Of a stretch of 64,000 bases of DNA, positions 1 to 9,030 are shown in pieces (the first letter of the stretch is position 1; the number at the start of each line of letters is the position of its first letter). Under the pieces are notes generated by a model that was not told where the DNA came from, made no database searches, and saw nothing but the letters and a program-made list of their open reading frames with translations. The stretch is from Salinimicrobium xinjiangense DSM 19287 (lineage in GTDB: Bacteria > Bacteroidota > Bacteroidia > Flavobacteriales > Flavobacteriaceae), in contig NZ_AUIG01000016.1 of NCBI RefSeq assembly GCF_000423585.1, positions 58,086-122,085 on the forward strand. The letters are read 5' to 3'. The position numbers and the translations under genes were made by a program.

Positions 1-132
1 TTTGGATTTAAAGGGTAAAAATACAATTTATTACAGGTATATAAAATTCTTTTGTTAACAGGTTATACAGAAAAAATAATCCTTCTGAGATAGAATTTTA
101 GAATTGGTTCCCTGTAGATTATTGAGTGCTTA

Positions 133-438
133 TCATAACTGAGTATGAGCAATTATCTCTGCTTCTTTAATGCCCGAGGTTTTTGTATTAGGAACTTTTA
201 TTGTTACGCGGTACTTTTTACCATCTTCCAGGGGAGTGGAAACCTTATAGACATGTCTGCCTCCACTAAGTGACCTGATATAAGTCCCTCTGGGCATAGT
301 TTGATAATAGGCCAGAACATCAAGATTCTCATAGATGGTATAAGGTGCAGTAGACGAAGCCTGAGGTGTATTGGTCTGGGAACTTCCGCAAGAAGCGAAA
401 AGTGCAATTAAAATAATAAAAGTCAAGAGCTGCTTCAT
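133..438 (-). CDS. small lipoprotein, function unknown
   Basis: 101-residue protein with a lipoprotein signal: a short basic start, a hydrophobic stretch and the lipobox FASC with Cys17. The mature part has no motif I recognise, but it ends in a compact strand-rich stretch (HVYKVSTPLEDGKKYRVTIKV) after a polar linker. It lies downstream of the dienoyl-CoA reductase on the same strand, 67 bases away. The function is unknown; an envelope location is inferred from the lipobox. Confidence 0.7.
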   Translation of the reverse strand: MKQLLTFIILIALFASCGSSQTNTPQASSTAPYTIYENLDVLAYYQTMPRGTYIRSLSGGRHVYKVSTPLEDGKKYRVTIKVPNTKTSGIKEAEIIAHTQL

Positions 439-505
439 AGTTTTGGTCGGTTTGCAATAAAATTGTTAAAATTTATCACAAAGATCATGCCGATGCCGCA
501 GAAGC

Positions 506-1387
506 TTAACTTCCTTTCTTAGATTTTATCATTTGCTCCAGCATATCCCACATTTCTTCGGGAATGGCTTCTAAAAGATTGAATTGTCCCGCTCCCTTAA
601 GCCACTCTCCACCATCAATGGTGATGACTTCCCCATTGACATAAGCCGAAAAATCTGAAACTAAATATGCAGCCAGATTCGCCAGTTCCTGATGCTCACC
701 AACCCTTTTTAGAGGAACCTTCTTTGCAAGATCAAATTTTTCTTTTAAGTCTCCGGGTAGTAATCTGTCCCACGCACCTTTGGTAGGGAAGGGGCCCGGA
801 GCAATAGCGTTCATCCTGATCCCATATTTCGCCCATTCCACGGCCAAAGAGCGGGTCATCGCAAGAACCCCGGCCTTGGCAGTAGCACTTGGTACTACAT
901 AAGCAGAACCTGTCCATGCATAGGTGGTGACGATATTCAAAACAGTTTTGTTCTTTTCTCCTTTGTCGATCCAGTGTTTACCAAAGGCGAGCGTGCAGTT
1001 TTTGCTGCCTTTCAAGACAATGTCTATGATTGTGTCAAAGGCATTTGCACTCAAGCGTTCTGTGGGAGAAATGAAATTTCCGGCAGCATTGTTCAGGAGA
1101 ATATCTACAGATCCAAATTCATCTACTGTTTGCTCCAGCATGCTTTCCACCTGATCGTAATGTCGTACATCACATTGCACGGGCAGGCATCTCCCGCCGG
1201 TTTCGCTTTCCAGCTCCCTGGCAGTATTTTGCAATTTTTCAAGGTTTCTCGAAGTAATTGCCACCCGGGCACCGAGCTCCAGGAAATATTTCGTCATTGC
1301 TTTTCCGAGTCCGCTGCCGCCACCGGTTACAACAATTGTTTTTCCATTTAAAGCGTCGTCGCGAAGCATTTTTTGAGTGTAATCCAT
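506..1387 (-). CDS. SDR oxidoreductase, 2,4-dienoyl-CoA reductase type
   Basis: A 293-residue short-chain dehydrogenase. The NADP(H)-binding glycine motif TGGGSGLG is at residues 21-28 and the NNAAGNF motif at about 99-105. The active-site region around Tyr156 and Lys171 (TTYAWTGSAYVVPSATAKAG) and the following PGPFPTKGAWDRL stretch match the mitochondrial DECR subgroup much better than generic FabG enzymes. DECR-type enzymes reduce 2,4-dienoyl-CoA esters during beta-oxidation of unsaturated fatty acids, using NADPH. It follows the methylmalonyl-CoA mutase gene on the same strand after about 110 bases. That suits acyl-CoA catabolism, but co-transcription is not proven. Substrate specificity is an inference. 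Confidence 0.85.
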   Translation of the reverse strand: MDYTQKMLRDDALNGKTIVVTGGGSGLGKAMTKYFLELGARVAITSRNLEKLQNTARELESETGGRCLPVQCDVRHYDQVESMLEQTVDEFGSVDILLNNAAGNFISPTERLSANAFDTIIDIVLKGSKNCTLAFGKHWIDKGEKNKTVLNIVTTYAWTGSAYVVPSATAKAGVLAMTRSLAVEWAKYGIRMNAIAPGPFPTKGAWDRLLPGDLKEKFDLAKKVPLKRVGEHQELANLAAYLVSDFSAYVNGEVITIDGGEWLKGAGQFNLLEAIPEEMWDMLEQMIKSKKGS

Positions 1388-1418
1388 GGTTGTTTTTTTC
1401 GTTGTCTTTACTTTTGTT

Positions 1419-1475
1419 GAGATGCACTAAAAGTGCGTCTTTACTATTATGAGACGCACTGTAGTGCGCCTTTAC
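1419..1475. repeat. two tandem small hairpins
   Basis: Two imperfect direct copies of about 25 bases (1419-1444 and 1451-1475). Each folds on itself: GCACT/AGTGC in the first and CGCACT/AGTGCG in the second. Both are followed by CTTTAC. They fill the gap between the mutase large subunit and the reductase, so they may act as intercistronic RNA structures. There is no clear U-tract. Confidence 0.5.
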
Positions 1476-1498
1476 CCTCTACTCCTTATCAACTGAGT

Positions 1499-3583
1499 TT
1501 ATAGAGCGTCGTCAATAAGTATCTCCAGTAGTTGTATCGCTGCATCACTAATTTTTGTTCCGGGTCCAAAAACTGCCACTGCACCTGCGTCGAAGAGGAA
1601 CTGGTAATCCTGAGAGGGAATTACTCCTCCCACAATGACCATAATATCTTCACGTCCATACTTCTTAAGTTCTTCGATCACCTGCGGCACCAGGGTCTTG
1701 TGACCTGCGGCAAGTGAGGAAACTCCGAGAATATGAACGTCATTTTCGACAGCCTGTCTTGCAGCTTCAGCCGGGGTCTGGAACAGCGGACCAATATCCA
1801 CGTCAAAGCCAACATCGGCGTACCCTGTGGCCACTACTTTCGCTCCTCTGTCGTGTCCATCCTGGCCCATCTTCGCGACCATGATGCGCGGGCGGCGGCC
1901 TTCCTGCTCTGCAAACTTATTGGCCATTTCTCTTGCCTTTTTAAAGGAAGAGTCGTCTTTTATTTCTTTTGAATACACTCCGCTAAAGGATTGAATTTTC
2001 GCTTTATATCTGCCAAATACTTCTTCCAGGGCATCACTTATTTCTCCTAAAGTGGCGCGTTCCCTGGCAGCTTCTACGGCTAAAGCTAATAAATTTTCCG
2101 TGCCCGACCGTGCAGCTTTGGTTAGATTTTGAAGAGCAGTAGTAACTTTTTCTTTGTTCCTTTTCTGTTTTAATTTCTCCAGTCGCTCCACCTGTTGCCT
2201 GCGCACAGTCTGGTTGTCCACTTCCAATGTAACAATGGGATCTTCTTTTTCCCGGCGGAATTTATTTACTCCAACTATAACGTCCTGCCCGCTGTCAATC
2301 CGTGCCTGTTTTATGGCTGCAGCTTCTTCTATTCTTAGCTTTGGAATTCCGGCTTCAATAGCCCTGGTCATTCCACCAAGTTCTTCCACTTCCATGATAA
2401 GCTCCCAGGCCTTATGAGCAATTTTATCGGTTAAAGCTTCAACGTAATAGCTCCCCGCCCATGGATCAACTGTTTTGGTGATCTTTGTTTCCTGCTGCAA
2501 ATGCAGCTGAGTGTTACGGGCAATACGTGCCGAAAAATCTGTTGGCAGGGCAATAGCTTCATCCAGGGCGTTAGTGTGGAGACTTTGGGTGCCTCCAAAA
2601 GCCGCAGCAGCGGCTTCAATTACCGTTCGTGCTACATTGTTGAACGGATCCTGCTCGGTAAGACTCCAGCCACTTGTTTGGCAGTGGGTGCGAAGCGCAA
2701 GAGATTTTTCGTTCTTAGGGTTGAACTGTTTCACCAGCTTTGCCCAGAGCGCTCTTGCAGCTCTCAATTTTGCGATCTCTGTAAAATGGTCAAGACCAAT
2801 GGCCCAGAAAAAAGATAGCCTTGGTGCAAAGCTATCGATGTCCATTCCTGCATCCAGACCTTTACGAATGTATTCAAGTCCGTCGGCAAGTGTATAGGCC
2901 AGTTCTATCTCACTGGTTGCACCGGCTTCCTGCATGTGGTACCCGGAGATACTTATGCTGTTAAATCGCGGCATATTCTTAGACGTGTATTCAAAGATGT
3001 CTGAGATGATCTTCATAGAGGGGGCGGGAGGATAGATGTAGGTATTCCTCACCATGAACTCTTTTAAAATATCATTTTGAATAGTTCCTGAGAGTAATTC
3101 CGGTTTGACACCCTGCTCTTCGGCGGCGACTATGTAAAAAGCCATTATGGGCAAAACTGCACCGTTCATGGTCATGGAAACCGACATTTGATCCAGTGGG
3201 ATCTGGTCGAAGAGAATTTTCATATCTTCTACCGAATCAATGGCTACCCCTGCTTTTCCAACATCTCCCACGACTCTTTCATGGTCACTGTCATAGCCGC
3301 GATGAGTGGGCAGATCAAAAGCTACTGAAAGTCCTTTTTGCCCTGCCGCAAGGTTACGTCTATAGAAGGCGTTGCTCTCTTCGGCAGTTGAGAATCCCGC
3401 ATATTGGCGAATGGTCCAGGGACGGGTTACGTACATGGTGGTGTATGGCCCTCTCAGGTATGGCGGAATACCGGCAGCAAATTTTAAATGAGGCAGATCC
3501 TGGTAATGGTAAGTTTTTTCAGATGCTTCTGAATCCTCTGCGATATTTTTCAGCTTTAAATGCTGAAGATCCTTTCTGCTCAT
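1499..3583 (-). CDS. mutB: methylmalonyl-CoA mutase, large subunit
   Basis: 694 residues. It interconverts L-methylmalonyl-CoA and succinyl-CoA with adenosylcobalamin, linking propionyl-CoA metabolism to the TCA cycle. The N-terminal TIM-barrel shows the family signatures [10 protein letters not shown] and HCQTSGWSL. The C-terminal B12-binding domain has DGHDRG at about residue 573, followed by GVSSLAAGH and VIVGGVIP, the base-off cobalamin signature DxHxxG/SxL/GG. The length is typical of the catalytic subunit. The start overlaps the end of the upstream small membrane protein gene by four bases (ATGA), suggesting translational coupling. The non-catalytic subunit lies just beyond that gene. 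Confidence 0.95.
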   Translation of the reverse strand: MSRKDLQHLKLKNIAEDSEASEKTYHYQDLPHLKFAAGIPPYLRGPYTTMYVTRPWTIRQYAGFSTAEESNAFYRRNLAAGQKGLSVAFDLPTHRGYDSDHERVVGDVGKAGVAIDSVEDMKILFDQIPLDQMSVSMTMNGAVLPIMAFYIVAAEEQGVKPELLSGTIQNDILKEFMVRNTYIYPPAPSMKIISDIFEYTSKNMPRFNSISISGYHMQEAGATSEIELAYTLADGLEYIRKGLDAGMDIDSFAPRLSFFWAIGLDHFTEIAKLRAARALWAKLVKQFNPKNEKSLALRTHCQTSGWSLTEQDPFNNVARTVIEAAAAAFGGTQSLHTNALDEAIALPTDFSARIARNTQLHLQQETKITKTVDPWAGSYYVEALTDKIAHKAWELIMEVEELGGMTRAIEAGIPKLRIEEAAAIKQARIDSGQDVIVGVNKFRREKEDPIVTLEVDNQTVRRQQVERLEKLKQKRNKEKVTTALQNLTKAARSGTENLLALAVEAARERATLGEISDALEEVFGRYKAKIQSFSGVYSKEIKDDSSFKKAREMANKFAEQEGRRPRIMVAKMGQDGHDRGAKVVATGYADVGFDVDIGPLFQTPAEAARQAVENDVHILGVSSLAAGHKTLVPQVIEELKKYGREDIMVIVGGVIPSQDYQFLFDAGAVAVFGPGTKISDAAIQLLEILIDDAL

Positions 3584-4041
3584 TTTTCAATTATTTTATA
3601 ATTCCATTTGTCGCTCCTTTGATTCCGGGCGAACTCATTAAAGAAGATCCCAGAGGAAATGATGACAGCCCCAGCTACAAAAAGGCCATTACCCACCTGT
3701 GGATTATCTGCCCACGCATGCTCTAAACCACCCACGAGAGCAATTAAAGATCCGTAAAGAATAAGTCCTGTTCCTGCTATTCCGGCCATGATCGAGCGAC
3801 TTTTAATGTTTGAAATCGTATTCAGTTTAATAATATCGCCCTCTATTTCTATGGTTTTTTCGTCTATTATTTGAAACCTGCCAATATATTTCTCACCCTC
3901 AAGGGTTTTGATCTTTACTCTTTTATTCTGTTTAAAAGTGCGGACTTTCTCTGAATCTGATTTTGTCATTTCCAGAACCTGCTCCTGTGCGAGCAATGGG
4001 AGGTAAATTAGAAATGAGAATAAAAAGAGGATTTCACGCAT
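3580..4041 (-). CDS. exported membrane protein of unknown function between mutase subunits
   Basis: 153 residues. A cleavable signal peptide is likely (residues 1-18, ending LLAQ). Next comes a short strand-rich domain (about 35-80; [22 protein letters not shown]), then two hydrophobic segments at roughly 84-105 and 117-135. Nothing visible links it to B12 or acyl-CoA chemistry. It sits three bases after the small mutase subunit and overlaps the large subunit by four bases, so it appears to be translated within the mutase operon. The strand-rich part could be an SH3-like or Sm-like barrel, but this is only a guess from the pattern. Confidence 0.7.
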   Translation of the reverse strand: MREILFLFSFLIYLPLLAQEQVLEMTKSDSEKVRTFKQNKRVKIKTLEGEKYIGRFQIIDEKTIEIEGDIIKLNTISNIKSRSIMAGIAGTGLILYGSLIALVGGLEHAWADNPQVGNGLFVAGAVIISSGIFFNEFARNQRSDKWNYKIIEK

Positions 4042-4044
4042 AGA

Positions 4045-5430
4045 TTATTCTTCTTCCTTTTTAAGCCTTTCCTGTTCAGTTTTTTCTGCCAAACGCTTTT
4101 CGATCACCGGCTGCAATAAAGTTTGCCGGGGTTTGTGCTTCACAAAAGGATACAGCTCGAGTTCCGATTTCATTTTATCCTGTGGATTGGGATGCTTATT
4201 TGTTCCAATAAGTACCAGCTTTCCTTCGTCAAACTCCTCCTGTTCTTTTGCTGCACTTTCCGTGATCTTCTTCTGAATAGTCCCTTCCATGAGTTGAGTG
4301 ACAAATCCGCCGCCTTTTTCAATAGTCTTGAAAATATCCAGGGCCTTGTCTGCCAATTCATGTGTAAGCGTTTCTATGTAATAGCTGCCTTCAGCAGGAT
4401 TGGCTACTTTTTCGAAATAGCTCTCATGTTTTAGAACGAGTAGCTGATTGCGTGCAATGCGGTTTCCGAAGTTATTGTTTTTGTGGTAGATCGCATCATA
4501 AGCCATATTGCAAATGCTATTCGCGCCACCCAGGACTGCACTCATACATTCCGTAGTAGTCCGCAGCAGGTTCACGTTGTAGTCGTACAGGGTTTTATTG
4601 CGACGGGTGGGAAAGGCCAAAATATCGCAGGCTTCTGAAAGTCCATATTCACTGCTGATTGTTGAAAACAAAAGTCGAAGCGCTCTTATCTTGGCAATTT
4701 CAAAAAAGTAATTAGGGCCTGTAGCTACAAGGAACTGGAATTTCAGCTTTTTTGACACCTCCTCTTTTTCAGAAATATGGTTGAGGTATTCATTTACGTG
4801 TGCCATGGCATAAGCCAGTTGCTGGGGAATGGTAGCTCCTGCATTCTGATAAAGCCCGGTATCTACAGAAATAAAAGACTGTAAATTTTTACATTTTTGG
4901 AGCAGTACGTCCAGGATCCTGTGATCTTCTTTTTGATCGCGGTACCAGTTTCCGCTTCGGGCGAGATGCCCTACAATGTCAAACTGAAGATATACCTGTG
5001 ACCCCGGAGCTAAAAATTCATCCAGCTTGAGGAAAAAGGCTTCCGAAGCAAATTCGGGCTTCAGGTAAACGGGAGTTTCAGAAGGATTCAGATCTTTAAA
5101 AAGCTGTTGCAGATCCACTTCTTCAGAAGGAAACAGGAACCAGATGCTTTCTGCACCTTTCCGCAGGGCGTCAAGGGCCTTTTCATTAGCTTTTTCGGCA
5201 GAATTCACATAGATCTGCTCTGTTATATTCCATTTTAAGGTCGATTTGATCTGCACCGGTTGTGGTGAGTCATCGGGATGATAAAAAGGTTTGACATTAA
5301 TGCCATCGAGGGATTTCCAGACGAGGGTTTCATTATAATCGGCACCTTTAAGATCATACTGTATTTTCTGTTTCCATTGTTTGGCCGATACTTCTTCAAA
5401 TTCACTGAATAAATTTTCTTCCATTGCCAT
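4045..5430 (-). CDS. mutA: methylmalonyl-CoA mutase, small subunit
   Basis: 461 residues, homologous to the mutase barrel but without a recognisable B12-binding tail: the DGHDRG motif is absent. This is the usual composition of the non-catalytic beta subunit of the bacterial heterodimer. Visible family features include WNITEQIYV near the N terminus, TTECMSAVLGGANSICNMAYD and NPAEGSYYIETLTHELADKA. Two in-frame ATGs (MAM) lie at the start; either could be used. It follows an FtsB/DivIC-like gene after 36 bases and precedes the unknown membrane protein and the large subunit. Confidence 0.9.
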   Translation of the reverse strand: MAMEENLFSEFEEVSAKQWKQKIQYDLKGADYNETLVWKSLDGINVKPFYHPDDSPQPVQIKSTLKWNITEQIYVNSAEKANEKALDALRKGAESIWFLFPSEEVDLQQLFKDLNPSETPVYLKPEFASEAFFLKLDEFLAPGSQVYLQFDIVGHLARSGNWYRDQKEDHRILDVLLQKCKNLQSFISVDTGLYQNAGATIPQQLAYAMAHVNEYLNHISEKEEVSKKLKFQFLVATGPNYFFEIAKIRALRLLFSTISSEYGLSEACDILAFPTRRNKTLYDYNVNLLRTTTECMSAVLGGANSICNMAYDAIYHKNNNFGNRIARNQLLVLKHESYFEKVANPAEGSYYIETLTHELADKALDIFKTIEKGGGFVTQLMEGTIQKKITESAAKEQEEFDEGKLVLIGTNKHPNPQDKMKSELELYPFVKHKPRQTLLQPVIEKRLAEKTEQERLKKEEE

Positions 5431-5445
5431 TAAATTAAAGGATCT

Positions 5446-5468
5446 CTAAAATCACATTTTTGACACCT
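5446..5468. repeat. post-stop palindromic motif, near copy
   Basis: Read on the minus strand, the FtsB-like stop codon TAG runs directly into GTGTCAAAAATGTGATTTT. This matches the recurrent core CAAAAATGACATTTT at 13 of 15 positions. It is one of six related sites in the window and fills most of the 36-base gap before the mutase small subunit. Confidence 0.6.
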
Positions 5469-5784
5469 AATCTTCTGCCTCCTTATATTCAATAATGAAA
5501 ATCTCTTCGTTATCTCTTTTCATGAAATATTCGCGACGGGCAAATTTTTCCAATTCCAGAGAGTCATTGAGATTCTCCATTATGGCCTTGTCGTTTTCGA
5601 TCTCGTTGAGGTAATAGGCTCTGTTCTTTTCCAGATCGTCGATCTCGAGATCGAGTTCGCGATGAATGAGCCAGGAGTTGCTGTCTAAAAAGAGCATCCA
5701 GAACAGGAATGCAACCAGAACCAGCAGGTATTTGTTGCTGGCTATACGAAACCATTTGCTTTTGCGGATCTCTTTCAACTTCAT
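5467..5784 (-). CDS. septum formation initiator family protein (FtsB/DivIC-like)
   Basis: 105 residues with a short basic cytoplasmic start, one transmembrane helix (about residues 19-36, LLVLVAFLFWMLFL), then a coiled coil rich in Asp, Glu and Leu (about 45-85) and a C-terminal stretch around EKFARREYFMKR. That last stretch is the typical FtsB/DivIC tail (EKIAREKY-like). The family bridges FtsL and FtsQ/DivIB in the divisome, with its coiled coil in the periplasm. It lies 18 bases after the uridine kinase gene on the same strand, a pairing I recall from other Bacteroidota. Confidence 0.85.
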   Translation of the reverse strand: MKLKEIRKSKWFRIASNKYLLVLVAFLFWMLFLDSNSWLIHRELDLEIDDLEKNRAYYLNEIENDKAIMENLNDSLELEKFARREYFMKRDNEEIFIIEYKEAED

Positions 5785-5802
5785 AGTCCGAAATATACAA
5801 AA

Positions 5803-6411
5803 TTAGAGCAAACGTTGACGAATAATGGTTTGAACAATATCAACAGCAACAGTATTGTACCGGTTTGTAGGAATAATTATATCAGCAAATTCCTTGGTAG
5901 GTTCTATAAACTGCTGGTGCATGGGTTTAAGCGTAGTCTGGTACCGGTTTAAAACTTCGTCCAGGTCCCGGCCGCGTTCGGCGATATCCCGCTTAAGCCG
6001 TCGAATAAGCCTCTCATCACTATCGGCATGCACATAGATCTTGATGTCAAACATCTCACGAATATCGGGATGGGTGAGGATTAGAATTCCCTCGACAATA
6101 ATTACTTTTCTTGGGTCTATGATTATGGTTTCCCCAGTGCGGTTGTGTTCTTTAAAAGAATAAACGGGCTGCTGAATGCTTTTTCCGGCCTTTAATTCCT
6201 TAAGGTGAGAAACAAGCAGATCAAAATCTATTGATTTTGGATGGTCAAAATTGATTTTGGTTCGCTCTTCATAGGTGAGATGGCTGGTGTCCTGGTAGTA
6301 GGAATCCTGGGAAATGACATCTACCTCTTCATTTTTCAGTTCTTCGATAATCTGATTAACTACAGTGGTTTTTCCGCTTCCGGTCCCCCCGGCGATTCCA
6401 ATGATCAACAT
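5803..6411 (-). CDS. udk: uridine kinase
   Basis: 202 residues, the usual length for bacterial uridine kinase, which phosphorylates uridine and cytidine in pyrimidine salvage. The P-loop GGTGSGKTT is at about residues 8-16. SQDSYYQD follows, then NFDHPKSIDFD, and the lid region RRLKRDIAERGRDLDEVLNRY, all characteristic of Udk. The ATG is preceded on the minus strand by a consensus -7 box at 6427-6434. It appears to head an operon running through the FtsB-like gene toward the methylmalonyl-CoA mutase genes. Confidence 0.95.
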   Translation of the reverse strand: MLIIGIAGGTGSGKTTVVNQIIEELKNEEVDVISQDSYYQDTSHLTYEERTKINFDHPKSIDFDLLVSHLKELKAGKSIQQPVYSFKEHNRTGETIIIDPRKVIIVEGILILTHPDIREMFDIKIYVHADSDERLIRRLKRDIAERGRDLDEVLNRYQTTLKPMHQQFIEPTKEFADIIIPTNRYNTVAVDIVQTIIRQRLL

Positions 6412-6426
6412 ATTCTAAATTTTCGG

Positions 6427-6434
6427 CAAAGTTA
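6427..6434 (-). promoter_or_regulatory. flavobacterial -7 box upstream of udk
   Basis: On the minus strand the sequence reads TAACTTTG, a full match to the Bacteroidota -7 consensus TAnnTTTG, about 15 bases before the udk ATG. No clear -33 TTTG is visible at the expected distance, so this rests on one box only. Confidence 0.45.
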
Positions 6435-6461
6435 ATTATTTACCGTTTTAAAAAGTATGTT

Positions 6462-6896
6462 TTATTTTTCTATGGCAGCTACATCTTCTTCTGTAAGCGT
6501 TTCTCCAAAATTATTTCCCCAGGCGTTATTAATGTAGTTCATAATATCGGCAATTTCCTGATTGCTTAATCCAAGAGCCGGCATCAAATTGTCGTACTCT
6601 ACTCCATTGACTTTAATGGGGCCTTTTAACCCGAATTTTACAGCGTGTATGGATTCCTTTTGTTTGTTCTTCAACCAATCGGAATCTTTTACGGGAGGAA
6701 AAACACCCTGAATTCCTTCCCCTCCTGCAAGATGGCAGGAGGCGCAGAAATTGTTGTAAAGTCCGGCCCCTCTTGAAATGCTTTCCTTAAATTCAGGAGT
6801 GATCTCCTTTTTTGTTATTGCTGAAGTATTTTCTTCGGAAGAATTTTTACAACCGAAACTTAAGACCAGAAAAAGGCCTAATAAACTTTTTCTCAT
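6462..6896 (-). CDS. c-type cytochrome lipoprotein
   Basis: 144 residues. A lipoprotein signal ends at LSFGC (Cys16). A single class I haem-binding motif CASCH follows the stretch GAGLYNNF, and a distal Met ligand candidate is in NLMPALG. It overlaps the PQQ-type sugar dehydrogenase by one base (TAATG), so the two are translated together. A cytochrome c paired with a quinoprotein dehydrogenase usually accepts its electrons and passes them to the respiratory chain. That partnership is inferred from the overlap. Confidence 0.9.
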   Translation of the reverse strand: MRKSLLGLFLVLSFGCKNSSEENTSAITKKEITPEFKESISRGAGLYNNFCASCHLAGGEGIQGVFPPVKDSDWLKNKQKESIHAVKFGLKGPIKVNGVEYDNLMPALGLSNQEIADIMNYINNAWGNNFGETLTEEDVAAIEK

Positions 6897-8083
6897 TACT
6901 GCTTCGGAAGAATTTTTACTATTCCTTTTCCTTCAACCGACACATAGATGTCTCCTTCGGGTGACTGCACAACATCTCTCACCCTGCCAATTTGCTCAAG
7001 GATCTTTTCGCGGGCAGTGACTTTTTTGCCATCCAGGCGCATGTGCTCCACGTACTGGAATTTTAATGAACCTACCAGTAAATTACCTTTAAGCTCTGGA
7101 TATTTATCTGAGGTGACATAGACAAAACCACTTGGAGCAATAGAAGGAACCCAGTAATAAATAGGGTCTTCAAAGTCTGGTCCTGTTGTCTCATCAGTAA
7201 ACGACGTACCGTCATAATTGATCCCGTAGCTTACTACAGGCCAGCCGTAATTTGCTCCCTTTTTAACTACATTTATTTCGTCACCTCCCTGGGGTCCATG
7301 TTCGTGTACCCAGATCTCATTGGTTTCGGGATTGAAGATCATCCCCTGCGGATTTCTGTGTCCGTATGAATAGGTGCCTTCTTTCGCGCCGGCTTCTCCT
7401 ATAAAAGGATTGTCCTGCGGGATGCTGCCATCAAGGTTCAATCTGTAAACTTTTCCGCCATCGCGGGTTAGATCCTGCGGATTCACATCTCTGTCACCGC
7501 GGTCTCCTATACTAAAATAAAGATGCCCTTCGGTGTCAAAATCAATTCGGGAACCAAAATGTTGGCCACGGGTAGTATTTGGAGTGGCTTTGTAAAGAAC
7601 TTCCTTATTTGTCAGCTGATTATTTTCAAGTTTAGCGCGCATAAGTTCTGTATTCCCGCCTTCGCCTTCTCCGGCTTCAGAGGAATAGGTGAAATAGATC
7701 CAGCCATCGCTTTCATAGTTGGGGCCTACAGCTACATCCAGGAATCCGCCCTGGCCACGGTTATAGACAGAAGGTGCACCTTCTACCTGTCTTTTCTGTC
7801 CATTCTCAAAATGAATCAGATCCCCGCTTTTTTCAGTGATGAGCATGCTGCCATCTGGCAGAAAGTCCATTCCCCAGGCAATCTGAAGATCGGGAACTAC
7901 CACCTCATACTCATATTCTGCCGTAGTAAGTTGTTCCTCCGGAATGGTTACAGAGACAGTTTCCTGTATGGAATCATTTTCTGCTGCATTTTGATCGATT
8001 TCGGCCTTTGCTTTTCCGTTTTCGCCACAGCTAAAAAGGAAAGCGGCAATAAACACAGGGATAATAGCTGATCTGGATTTCAT
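6896..8083 (-). CDS. PQQ-dependent sugar dehydrogenase (sGDH-like) lipoprotein
   Basis: 395 residues with a lipoprotein signal (AAFLFSCGE, Cys19). The fold family is the soluble glucose/aldose sugar dehydrogenase beta-propeller. Characteristic segments are GHRNPQGMIFNP, EHGPQGGDEINVV and GANYGWPVVSYG, which follow the order seen in the soluble PQQ glucose dehydrogenase of Acinetobacter and in Asd-type homologues. Members oxidise aldose sugars with PQQ and Ca2+. No PQQ biosynthesis genes lie in the window, so cofactor supply is unknown. It leads a two-gene unit with the downstream cytochrome c lipoprotein. Confidence 0.88.
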   Translation of the reverse strand: MKSRSAIIPVFIAAFLFSCGENGKAKAEIDQNAAENDSIQETVSVTIPEEQLTTAEYEYEVVVPDLQIAWGMDFLPDGSMLITEKSGDLIHFENGQKRQVEGAPSVYNRGQGGFLDVAVGPNYESDGWIYFTYSSEAGEGEGGNTELMRAKLENNQLTNKEVLYKATPNTTRGQHFGSRIDFDTEGHLYFSIGDRGDRDVNPQDLTRDGGKVYRLNLDGSIPQDNPFIGEAGAKEGTYSYGHRNPQGMIFNPETNEIWVHEHGPQGGDEINVVKKGANYGWPVVSYGINYDGTSFTDETTGPDFEDPIYYWVPSIAPSGFVYVTSDKYPELKGNLLVGSLKFQYVEHMRLDGKKVTAREKILEQIGRVRDVVQSPEGDIYVSVEGKGIVKILPKQ

Positions 8084-8106
8084 AATAAAGGTATTTTTTA
8101 CAAGGT

Positions 8107-8114
8107 CAAATATA
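8107..8114 (-). promoter_or_regulatory. -7 box for the sugar dehydrogenase unit
   Basis: On the minus strand it reads TATATTTG, a full match to TAnnTTTG, 23 bases before the ATG of the quinoprotein gene. No good -33 element was found. Confidence 0.45.
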
Positions 8115-8233
8115 GAAAGAAATTAATTGTTTCTGGTTCACAACGGGGCGCCAATTCGAGCTGAACTTGGCAGTTATTAAAGATAAATATAGAAAAATTG
8201 TTAAAAAATGTTAAGGTGTTGAATTTAAAAATG

Positions 8234-8241
8234 TAGTTTTG
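8234..8241 (+). promoter_or_regulatory. -7 box for the TonB receptor cluster
   Basis: The sequence TAGTTTTG matches TAnnTTTG and sits 54 bases before the preferred start at 8296. Several TTG triplets lie upstream but none at the usual 17-23 base spacing. It drives the plus-strand cluster and is divergent from the sugar dehydrogenase promoter. Confidence 0.4.
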
Positions 8242-8295
8242 AATTTTTTGGGCCTATCTGATCAATTCATTTTAAGCCAAATAAATAACTATAAA

Positions 8296-9021
8296 ATGTA
8301 TAGTAAGAAATATTCTTCCCTTTTTCTTGTGGTGGGAGTTATGAGTTTTTATTCTCATTTGTTTGGACAGGAAAATTCTGCAGGGAATAAAGAGATGTTC
8401 ATAGCGTTTGATATGGCTATTGGCGAAGTGAATACAGCTATTTACTCGGGAGCAGAGTATATTGAAAAACATCGTATGATTAATGAAAATCATAAGTTCT
8501 TCCAGTCCCGGGAATTTGTGCCGTCCACTGTAGATTACGCCGGACAGACTTTTTTTAATATTCCTCTAAAATATAATGTTTTTGAAGATCTGGTAATCGT
8601 TAATCCTCAAGACCGGAAAATTCAAAACGGATTCCGTCTTTTTGATAATCAGCTACAGGGTTTTGATTATAACGGGCGCAGTTTTGTTAATATTTCTTCG
8701 GCGGGAGCTAAAACCAGTGGGATACATGAAATGCTTTTTGAAGATAAAAATTTTCAGGTCCTCAAAAAGTACCGGCTTAAGGAGAAGATGATAAGGAAAG
8801 ATTCTTACGTTCACTATGAATTCCGTGCTCAAAAACCAACATACTTTTTTCTTTACAAGGGAGAATACCGGGAGCTTAACAGAAGGAATTTACTCCAGGC
8901 TTTTCCCGATCAAAGGACAATAGTTCTCGATAATTTCAGAAATTTCCGGAAACAATCCGGTGAACGCAGGGACCGGTCTGCCGTCGTTCTATTTCAAACC
9001 CTTTCTCAAATTAAAAACTAG
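8296..9021 (+). CDS. exported protein of unknown function, first gene of TonB receptor cluster
   Basis: The open frame begins at 8239, but the start at 8296 gives a proper signal peptide (MYSKKYSSLFLVVGVMSFYS, cleavage near LFGQ), yielding 241 residues. The mature protein has no motif I can name. Features include a repeated NI(P/S)-type strand pattern (FFNIPLKYNVFEDLVIV and SFVNISSAGAK) and a very basic C-terminal third (FRNFRKQSGERRDR). The next gene starts nine bases downstream, so the two are very likely co-transcribed. A role alongside the TonB receptor is inferred only from position. Confidence 0.75.
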   Translation: MYSKKYSSLFLVVGVMSFYSHLFGQENSAGNKEMFIAFDMAIGEVNTAIYSGAEYIEKHRMINENHKFFQSREFVPSTVDYAGQTFFNIPLKYNVFEDLVIVNPQDRKIQNGFRLFDNQLQGFDYNGRSFVNISSAGAKTSGIHEMLFEDKNFQVLKKYRLKEKMIRKDSYVHYEFRAQKPTYFFLYKGEYRELNRRNLLQAFPDQRTIVLDNFRNFRKQSGERRDRSAVVLFQTLSQIKN

Positions 9022-9030
9022 CCTTCCCGA

